Of a stretch of DNA of 13,040 bases, positions 7,377-13,040 are shown one piece after another; the first letter of the stretch is position 1; each line of letters starts with the position of its first letter. Under the pieces are notes generated by a model, which did no database searches, was not told the DNA's origin, and saw only the letters and a program-made list of their open reading frames with translations. A program made the translations under genes and the position numbers. This DNA is from Halieaceae bacterium (lineage in GTDB: Bacteria; Pseudomonadota; Gammaproteobacteria; Pseudomonadales; Halieaceae), in the NCBI GenBank assembly GCA_009886815.1, contig QXYP01000246.1, positions 1 through 13,040 on the forward strand. The letters run 5' to 3'.

Positions 7377-8008
7377 GGCCGATCGCATTGCTGCTGATGC
7401 TATTAACGTCTGCTGCAGTGGTGGGCCGCCCTATTTCGTACGTGGGGGGCTGGACTTTCATCGAGGAATCCAACCGCCAGTCGACCACCGCATTGCTACA
7501 TTACACTCCCTCTCCGAGTTGGTCCTTAGGGGTGAGAAACGAGTGGTTTCGTGATGATGACTACGCCATAACCAGCCTACAGCCCACCTATTTGCTGAAG
7601 CGCTGGTTCGGACAAGACTACCAAGCTAACGTTTATTTGCAGGGCGGCCTGGGGCTGGCATCGGGGACCTCAGGCAATCCGTTGGGTAGCACGGGCGCGG
7701 GTTATGCCGGCGTTATCGCAGACTGGGAGACCCGCCGATTTTTTCTGGGCTATAACGCCCGATATGTTGAGGCGGGCCACTTTGGCGACGGCGCCATGCA
7801 GCTGGTACGCATGGGCTGGGCACCTTACGAAGGCGATACTCGAGACCTGCATACTTGGCTCATGGTGGAAGTTGATCATCGGCCAGAATCTAAAGACCCC
7901 GTTTCAGTGACCCCTTTATTACGATTTTTTCAGGGCCCCATCTTGCTGGAGCTAGGTTTCAATATTGTCGAGCCTACCCCACTCATTAACTTCACTTACC
8001 GGTTCTAA
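7373..8008 (+). CDS. Probable small outer-membrane beta-barrel protein of the csoR operon
   Basis: A 211-residue protein with a Sec signal peptide (about residues 1-18, MRPIALLLMLLTSAAVVG). The mature part is built from alternating polar/hydrophobic segments with many aromatic residues, such as SWSLGVRNEWF, QANVYLQGGLGLASG, FFLGYNARYVEAG and ILLELGFNI. It ends in FTYRF, with the terminal Phe typical of outer-membrane barrels recognised by the BAM complex. I infer a small barrel of perhaps eight strands. No channel or enzyme family is recognised with certainty and no Cys or His metal cluster stands out. The start overlaps the csoR stop in ATGA, so it is expressed with the repressor. Its role is presumably in metal passage or metal stress at the outer membrane, which is inference from context only. 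Confidence 0.75.
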   Translation: MRPIALLLMLLTSAAVVGRPISYVGGWTFIEESNRQSTTALLHYTPSPSWSLGVRNEWFRDDDYAITSLQPTYLLKRWFGQDYQANVYLQGGLGLASGTSGNPLGSTGAGYAGVIADWETRRFFLGYNARYVEAGHFGDGAMQLVRMGWAPYEGDTRDLHTWLMVEVDHRPESKDPVSVTPLLRFFQGPILLELGFNIVEPTPLINFTYRF

Positions 8009-8024
8009 ACCAGAGCGCAACCTC

Positions 8025-8483
8025 ATGAACACAATCACTAGCTTTCTTATTCCCCTGCTGTTACTCGCTGCATCAACAGCAGCCTGGGGCCAGCATGAAC
8101 ACGAACATCAGCACGAACACCAGCATGAGCATAAACAGACCCACGCTGCCACCGATGCAACAGCCGTTACTGGGGAGAACATTTCATTCACTGATCGTCT
8201 CACTGCCACCCCGGAAATAGAGGCCGCACTGGCCAACGGGGGAAACGCTGTGGTCGCTGATGTGCTGGGGGTCGTCTGTGATTTTTGCGCCGTAGCCATG
8301 AATAAAGTTTTTGGTAAACAAGAGGAGGTCGCCGCTGTCTATGTTGACCTCGATACCAAGGCTCTTAACCTGGTCTTCATGCCTGGGGCGACACTAACTG
8401 ACGAAGCTATTGCCTCTCTCGCAGTACAGGCCGGCTATAGAATTGCCGCTGTTCACCGCAGTGATGCAGTGGTGACTCATTAA
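8025..8483 (+). CDS. Periplasmic His-rich protein with CxxC heavy-metal-associated domain
   Basis: A 152-residue protein. Residues 1-22 are a Sec signal peptide (cleavage likely near AAWG-Q). Residues 24-40 are a His-rich run, HEHEHQHEHQHEHKQTH, with eight His. After a linker, residues about 75-145 read as an HMA-like ferredoxin fold with metal site C85 and C88 in VVCDFCAVAM, then a VYVDLDTK strand and an AGYRI motif near the end, the usual HMA finish. This resembles the periplasmic metal carrier MerP and Atx1-type chaperones, but the usual Met before the first Cys is replaced by Val-Val. The His tail may buffer or capture Cu or Zn and pass it to the CxxC site. The ATG at 8025 is used because it begins the signal peptide; earlier in-frame codons lie within the barrel gene. 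It lies 16 bases after that gene. Confidence 0.85.
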   Translation: MNTITSFLIPLLLLAASTAAWGQHEHEHQHEHQHEHKQTHAATDATAVTGENISFTDRLTATPEIEAALANGGNAVVADVLGVVCDFCAVAMNKVFGKQEEVAAVYVDLDTKALNLVFMPGATLTDEAIASLAVQAGYRIAAVHRSDAVVTH

Positions 8484-8484
8484 T

Positions 8485-8865
8485 ATGACGAACTATTGGC
8501 GCAGCGGGGTTGCCCCCACACTGACCCTGTTCACCAGCTTATCGACGTTGCTGTGCTGTGCGCTACCCGCCCTGCTGATTTCAATAGGGGCAGGTGCTGT
8601 CATGGTGGGCATTACGACCGCCGTACCGGGCATCATGTGGCTTTCGGCCCACAAAGGACCTTTGTTCCTATTCGCGACCGCCATGCTAATGGCGTGTTCG
8701 GCGCTTGTTTGGCAACAACGCCGCGCCCCATGCCCCCTCGACCCGCTGCAAGCTCAAGCCTGCATGCGCCTTCGTCGCTACAGCGTATGGATGCTCGCCA
8801 TATCGATGGCCATGCTAGCGACCGGAATTTTCTTTGCTTACCTTTGGCCCATGATCTATTTATAA
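8485..8865 (+). CDS. MerT-like inner-membrane metal transport protein
   Basis: A 126-residue integral membrane protein with about four hydrophobic segments (near residues 12-34, 36-54, 58-76 and 98-124). The first contains a vicinal Cys pair C24-C25 in LLCCALPALL, as in the first helix of MerT/MerC mercury-uptake proteins. The loop between the third and fourth helices has a second pair, C83 and C93, in CPLDPLQAQAC. A lone C71 sits in the third helix. In Mer systems such cysteines receive metal from periplasmic MerP and hand it to the cytoplasm. The preceding His-rich CxxC protein is the natural partner, with its stop one base before this ATG. The metal is inferred as copper from the operon's CsoR repressor, but Hg or another soft metal is possible, and so is the direction (import or detoxifying transfer). 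Confidence 0.72.
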   Translation: MTNYWRSGVAPTLTLFTSLSTLLCCALPALLISIGAGAVMVGITTAVPGIMWLSAHKGPLFLFATAMLMACSALVWQQRRAPCPLDPLQAQACMRLRRYSVWMLAISMAMLATGIFFAYLWPMIYL

Positions 8866-8900
8866 CGCTTTCTTAAATGCCGGCAATGACTGGCGGGACT

Positions 8901-9575
8901 TTACCGCCACTTGTTAGACAGCGAGAAAAACACCGCGATGCCTCCAACGGCCGTCAGCAAAGCCAATACGGAGAATAGCTTCAGTAATAGAGTGCCAATT
9001 GTGTCCCTATCGTCATAGTCCATAATGTGCAGTGACCATAAAAAATCCCACCAGCGCCACGCCGTGTTTCTGATAGCAGTCACATCGCCAGATTTGGGAT
9101 CGATATAGGCAACGGTATCTGGGTTGTCTTCATTAAAAACCTGCCATAGGGGCAACGCCCTGCCCCGATACTCGGACCCCGTCACCGCGTCACTAATCAA
9201 CACCGCCTGATCCGCGCGAAGGTCTGTTTTTATACCGGCAAGCTTAAGAGCTTCCACTTCTGTCAACGCAGGCAACGGCTCACCGTTTGGTCGATACCAC
9301 CGTGTTTCGTCTGTACCAACCACACCAACGACAACTTCTTGAGGCAAGCGGTGACGAATGAGAACCTCGGTTGCCTCACTAGCAACCCAGTTCGCCGACG
9401 AGAGGTCGATGGCCGTTGGTAAAGGTGCTTCGCGGTGCTGAGCGCCTCGAACAAAGTCGATGTCGATAAACGCAAAATAAATACCGCTTAAAGTCCAGGC
9501 CAACAGCTGCACCGCTGTGACAATGGCCAGCCAGCGGTGCCATCGTCGTAATTTACGCTGCAGTCGCATGGCCAT
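8901..9575 (-). CDS. PepSY domain-containing membrane protein
   Basis: A 224-residue protein of the PepSY-associated transmembrane type. The N-terminus RKLRRWHRWLAIVTAVQLLAWTLSGIYF is a basic segment plus first membrane helix (about 13-36). Residues 37-190 are periplasmic and include VAYIDPKSGDVTAIRN, a PepSY-like strand-turn, and WWDFLWSLHIMDYDDRD, a motif common before the last helix in this family. Residues about 197-220 form the second helix. PepSY proteins are often associated with peptidase regulation, iron-reductase-like proteins and sensor kinases. The start overlaps the end of the kinase gene by 23 bases (ATG 9575; a second ATG at 9569 is possible, with TGAG eight bases before it), pointing to translational coupling and joint function. 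It converges on the MerT-like gene with 35 bases between. Confidence 0.82.
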   Translation of the reverse strand: MAMRLQRKLRRWHRWLAIVTAVQLLAWTLSGIYFAFIDIDFVRGAQHREAPLPTAIDLSSANWVASEATEVLIRHRLPQEVVVGVVGTDETRWYRPNGEPLPALTEVEALKLAGIKTDLRADQAVLISDAVTGSEYRGRALPLWQVFNEDNPDTVAYIDPKSGDVTAIRNTAWRWWDFLWSLHIMDYDDRDTIGTLLLKLFSVLALLTAVGGIAVFFSLSNKWR

Positions 9576-10980
9576 GACTCATGGGCAAGCTGACTTCGAA
9601 AACAGCGCCATGGGTGCTGGATGACAACGTTATGACCCCATTGAAATCCTCGACAATCCCGCGACTCACAGAGAGCCCCAAGCCGGTTCCTTTGCCAATT
9701 GCTTTGGTCGTATAGAACGCCTTAAAGATATCGCTTTGCAGGGCCTCGGGAACACCCAAACCGTTGTCTGCCACTCTGACCCTAACGACATCGTCCTCGA
9801 CCTCTAAAGATACACTGACGCAGGGATCAGGCACGCCCTCTGCCACCGCGTCCCGCGCATTTGCCAGCAAGTTCAGAAATACTTGTTCCAGCTGAATCGG
9901 ATGTGCCATGACAGAAACCGTCCGCTCTGGCAGCTCGGTCATAAGCTCGACGCCTGTGTTGACAAGTTGGTCGCGCATTAAGTCAACTGCACTGTATAAA
10001 ACGCCAACCAGATCAACCTGCACCGGATCTTCTTTTGCATCTCTGCCAAAACGACGCAGATGGTCAACAACCTTGCGCGCTTTTTGCGTGGCGGTTCTGG
10101 TTCGCTCTACCTTGCCCGCAATAAAATCTGCATCCAAGGCCTCCTGAGCGTGGTCAAGATGCAGCGCTATGTTGTCGGTCGTGAGTTCAATGGCACCCAG
10201 CGGTTGGCTAATTTCATGTGCGAGAGAGGCCGCCAGTTCGCCCAATAAAGCCAGCTTTGAGGCCTGAATAGCTTGTGCCTGATAAGATTTTATCGATGAA
10301 ATATCGTGCAAAATAACCGTTCGTCCCAGCTCCAAATCTTGAACATAGAGCTGAAAATAACGCCCGTCTGGAAGACGCAGCTGTAGGGGCGTTGACTCAG
10401 GCGCTTCCTCAGACGGCCTCGGTGCAAGCCACTGCTGCGGCCGAGAAGCAGCACCAGTAGACAGTTGTTGAACGACTTGGTTGAAGCTCAGCCCTTCTGA
10501 CCCCTTTTCCCCAAGGTCAGCGCGCCCGCCAGCGCCTGAGAAGATATTGGTGAAAGCCGTGTTGGCAAAGATTAAGGTTTGCTTCACTCCGAAGATCGCG
10601 AGCCCTGCATCCAAATCTTCCAGAACTTGCGCCAAAGATTGCTGGACTAAATTCTGGCGCGATTGAATGGCCCGATGGGTGATGAAGGCGCAGGCCATGA
10701 GCGTGACCCCAAAGGTGGCCCTGTTTACGTAGAACAACAGTTGATCAGAGCCCTTGGTCACTGTGCCTATGCTCAACAAAATCAGGGATCCTGCAGAAAT
10801 TATCAGCAAAGTTTTGCTTGATCCTGTCCAATAACAACCCAGCGTTGCAAATAAATAGGGCAGCACCGTGAAGGCCCGCAAAGGGCCACTGCTTAAATCG
10901 GCCAATATCGCCAACAAGGGGGGCAGCGACAAACCCGCGAGTAGTAAAAATCTGCGCCAATTATGGTCTGCGCCTAGCAT
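9553..10980 (-). CDS. PAS domain sensor histidine kinase
   Basis: A 475-residue membrane sensor kinase. Four hydrophobic helices fall within residues 10-104, with short connections, so the sensory part is membrane-embedded. A PAS-like domain follows (about 115-230, with AGLAIFGVKQTLIFANTAF). The HisKA dimerisation domain carries H255 in LAHEISQPLGAIE. The ATPase domain has the N-box NLLANARDAV (N374), the G1 box DNGLG (D405), the F-box IFKAFYTT and the G2 box GKGTGLGLS. All catalytic elements are intact, so it should phosphorylate a response regulator, but none is encoded in the window. The ATG at 10980 has AAGAGG at 10991-10986, five bases away; the TTG one codon earlier would be too close. 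The gene begins 31 bases after the M13 peptidase stop and its end overlaps the PepSY gene, so all three are likely one operon. Confidence 0.93.
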   Translation of the reverse strand: MLGADHNWRRFLLLAGLSLPPLLAILADLSSGPLRAFTVLPYLFATLGCYWTGSSKTLLIISAGSLILLSIGTVTKGSDQLLFYVNRATFGVTLMACAFITHRAIQSRQNLVQQSLAQVLEDLDAGLAIFGVKQTLIFANTAFTNIFSGAGGRADLGEKGSEGLSFNQVVQQLSTGAASRPQQWLAPRPSEEAPESTPLQLRLPDGRYFQLYVQDLELGRTVILHDISSIKSYQAQAIQASKLALLGELAASLAHEISQPLGAIELTTDNIALHLDHAQEALDADFIAGKVERTRTATQKARKVVDHLRRFGRDAKEDPVQVDLVGVLYSAVDLMRDQLVNTGVELMTELPERTVSVMAHPIQLEQVFLNLLANARDAVAEGVPDPCVSVSLEVEDDVVRVRVADNGLGVPEALQSDIFKAFYTTKAIGKGTGLGLSVSRGIVEDFNGVITLSSSTHGAVFEVSLPMSHGHATAA

Positions 10981-11011
10981 CAATGCCTCTTAACCTTGCG
11001 ACACTTTAACC

Positions 11012-13040
11012 TCACCATAATTTTACGCGTGCCTCTGGAGGCAGATAAAGGGCATTATCTGGGGTAACGTTGAAGGCTTCGTACCACTCCGGCAAATTTC
11101 TCACCGGCCCGTTCGTTCGATACTGACTCGGCGCGTGTGGGTTTGTGGCGATAAGCTGACGCAGCGCCTCATCACGCATCTTTGCACGCCAGATTTGAGC
11201 AAACCCCAGAAACACCCGCTGAACGCCCGTCATGCTGTCTAGCACTGGCGCTGGCTCGCCCTCTAGCGAAGCTTGGTACGCTTTTAAAGCGATAGTGATA
11301 CCGCCCAAGTCACCAATATTTTCACCCAGGGTGAACTCACCATTGGTACAAAGGTCGTCAAAGGGACAAAAGTCTTCGTATTGCGCAATTAAACTTTTGG
11401 TTCGCACTTCAAATTGGGCCGCATCTTCGTCGGTCCACCAGTTGCGGATAGCGCCATTACCGTCAAACTTACTGCCGCTGTCGTCTAGTCCATGACCAAT
11501 TTCATGACCAATAACCGCGCCAATGCCGCCATAATTCACAGCGTCTTCTGCATTTAAGTTAAAGAAAGGTGGTTGCAAGATAGCGGCCGGGAAAACAATA
11601 ACGTTAAGTACCGGTGAGTAATACGCATTGACTGTCTGCGGTGTCATGCCCCATTCAGTTCTGTCGACCTGAGCACCGTGACGCGCAATATCGCGATTTC
11701 TCTCTGCCTCGACCAGAGCCAAACGATTGCCGTAGTAGTCTGAAGCGTTAATTACCGCGCCCGCATAATCTCGAAATTCCTCGGGATAACCAATCATGGG
11801 TTTGAATTTGGAAAGCTTGTCTAGGGCCTCTACCTTCGTAGCGTCTGACATCCAGTCCAGTTGCGTAACGCTATCGCGATAAGCGTCGATGAGGTTCGCC
11901 ACTAAAGCTTCCATGCGCGCCTTCGCCTCTGGAGGAAAGTGGCGTTCCACATACACCTTACCCACTAACTCACCTAAGGTGCTGCCCACCACACCCACAG
12001 CACGCTGCCAGTCGGGTAGTTGTTGCTCAACGCCAGAGAGCGTTTTGCGATAAAACTCAAAGCGACGCTGGTCCATTGCCTTTGTCAGTAGCGAAGCTTC
12101 GGCATTAATCAGTTGCCAACGTAGATAACGCTGCCAGTCTTCGACTGACGTTTCACTAATAAGTGCCCCCAGAGCGTTAAAGTAGTCCGAGGAAATTGAC
12201 ACCAAGTAACCGGGCTGCTCGAGTCCAAAACTAGACAGGTAACCCACCCAGTCAACTCCGCTCACCAAATTAGCGAGCTCGGGCTCTTCAATGCGGCGGT
12301 AATTATCGGCAAAACGACGCATGCGCTCTTTGAGCATGTGCTGTTCGGCGATAGCGACCTCCAAGTCATAAATATTTCTGACTGCTTCAGTGTCAATAGC
12401 CATTCCCGCTATTTCGTGGAGATCGAGCATGTACGCCCGATACTGCTCTCGAATTAATTCTGATTTGGCATCGTCTTTAAAGTAGTACTCCCGATCTGGC
12501 AGCCCTATGCCACCTTGACTGAGGTAAAACGCATAAACACTGGGATTTTTGGCATCCGCGTATTGCCACATTTCGACGGGTGAATTAAATCCATAGCGTG
12601 CGGCCACGCCGAAATAGGAAAAAACGTCATCATGGTCCTGCAGCGCATCAATCTGATTAAAAAATGGCGCTAAAGGCGTTAGGCCACGGGCGTCACGGGT
12701 CTCCCAGTTTAAAAATGAGCGATAAAGATCCCCGACTCGCTGCTGATCACTACCTTGGGGAAAATCACCCGCTGCAGACTCGTCGATAATGTCGCGGACC
12801 TGAGCATCAGAGTTGTCGCGCAGTTTATCCATAGCGCCATAGCGCGATTTGTCAGCGGGTATCTCAACAGCGGCGAGCGCTTTACCGTTGGCGTAGGCAA
12901 AAAAATCGTCCCCGGGTGATACTGAGGTATCCAACTCAGTAACGTCGAAGCCTGACACCTGCTTATCTGAAGCCAACGACGGGCTAACTTCGCCCTGACA
13001 AGCCATTAATAAAACTAACAGACTCAGGACGGTGATATTT
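11012..13040 (-). CDS. M13 family zinc metallopeptidase lipoprotein (partial at 5' end)
   Basis: A neprilysin/PepO-like endopeptidase, open to the right edge of the window. HEIGH (11505-11491) gives the zinc-binding His pair and catalytic Glu. ENIGD (11323-11309) gives the third ligand Glu and its supporting Asp. NAYYSP and VFPAAILQPPFF are the known M13 substrate-site motifs, and the chain ends in KLW. The acidic N-terminal lobe with DDFFAYANGKAL is the usual M13 start of the mature domain. Reading upstream of the ATG at 13006 the frame stays open and encodes a hydrophobic stretch ending in LLMACQG, a clear lipobox with Cys as residue 3 after that Met. So the Met is internal to a lipoprotein signal and the true start lies beyond base 13040. 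The mature enzyme would be a lipid-anchored periplasmic or outer-membrane peptidase cleaving short peptides. It leads an apparent operon with the kinase and PepSY genes. Confidence 0.93.
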   Translation of the reverse strand, partial: NITVLSLLVLLMACQGEVSPSLASDKQVSGFDVTELDTSVSPGDDFFAYANGKALAAVEIPADKSRYGAMDKLRDNSDAQVRDIIDESAAGDFPQGSDQQRVGDLYRSFLNWETRDARGLTPLAPFFNQIDALQDHDDVFSYFGVAARYGFNSPVEMWQYADAKNPSVYAFYLSQGGIGLPDREYYFKDDAKSELIREQYRAYMLDLHEIAGMAIDTEAVRNIYDLEVAIAEQHMLKERMRRFADNYRRIEEPELANLVSGVDWVGYLSSFGLEQPGYLVSISSDYFNALGALISETSVEDWQRYLRWQLINAEASLLTKAMDQRRFEFYRKTLSGVEQQLPDWQRAVGVVGSTLGELVGKVYVERHFPPEAKARMEALVANLIDAYRDSVTQLDWMSDATKVEALDKLSKFKPMIGYPEEFRDYAGAVINASDYYGNRLALVEAERNRDIARHGAQVDRTEWGMTPQTVNAYYSPVLNVIVFPAAILQPPFFNLNAEDAVNYGGIGAVIGHEIGHGLDDSGSKFDGNGAIRNWWTDEDAAQFEVRTKSLIAQYEDFCPFDDLCTNGEFTLGENIGDLGGITIALKAYQASLEGEPAPVLDSMTGVQRVFLGFAQIWRAKMRDEALRQLIATNPHAPSQYRTNGPVRNLPEWYEAFNVTPDNALYLPPEARVKLW

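Noticed and set aside
7965..8024. Longer N-terminus for the His-rich HMA protein
   Set aside because: It would overlap the barrel gene and bury the signal peptide behind 20 polar residues; the ATG at 8025 begins the signal peptide directly.
8496..8876. 126-codon plus-strand frame overlapping the MerT-like gene
   Set aside because: It is a shifted reading of the same DNA, with no membrane pattern or motif; the frame from 8485 has the Cys pairs and helices.

Overview
The window looks like a chromosomal piece of a marine-type gammaproteobacterium, most likely in or near the Cellvibrionales (Halieaceae/OM60-like). That placement is inference from the gene families (AsmA, a photolyase-like protein, SelO, an M13 lipoprotein peptidase, PepSY plus sensor kinase) and from roughly balanced base composition; there is no rRNA or other marker gene here. 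I see no phage, insertion sequence, CRISPR array, tRNA or rRNA.

Bases 1-6573 (plus strand) hold the 3' end of an unrecognised gene overlapping a divergent photolyase/cryptochrome-like flavoprotein, then an AsmA-family envelope protein, a SelO-type protein AMPylase, and a single-chain fusion of a class 1B-like dihydroorotate dehydrogenase (PyrD) with its PyrK flavin/iron-sulfur electron-transfer partner. A TATAAT box precedes the fusion gene.

Bases 6574-7100 look nearly empty but contain a convincing 45-residue single-pass membrane protein on the minus strand (6722-6585), whose end converges on the pyrD-pyrK end. A 16-base imperfect tandem repeat spans the two stop codons. The rest, about 350 bases, has no gene I can support.

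Bases 7073-8865 form a compact metal-handling operon: a CsoR-type operator overlapping the ribosome binding site, a CsoR-family Cu(I)-type repressor with an intact Cys-His-Cys triad, a probable outer-membrane beta-barrel, a periplasmic His-rich protein with a CxxC heavy-metal-associated domain, and a MerT-like inner-membrane protein with cysteine pairs. Stop and start codons overlap or nearly touch. Together the genes would provide one metal-binding component in each envelope compartment, plus the sensor. This is the most interesting system in the window.

Bases 8901-13040 (minus strand) hold a second likely transcription unit, read right to left: an M13 (neprilysin/PepO-like) zinc peptidase that is a lipoprotein whose start lies beyond the right edge, a four-helix PAS sensor histidine kinase, and a PepSY-domain membrane protein whose start overlaps the kinase end. 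No response regulator is present. This unit converges on the metal operon with only 35 bases between them.
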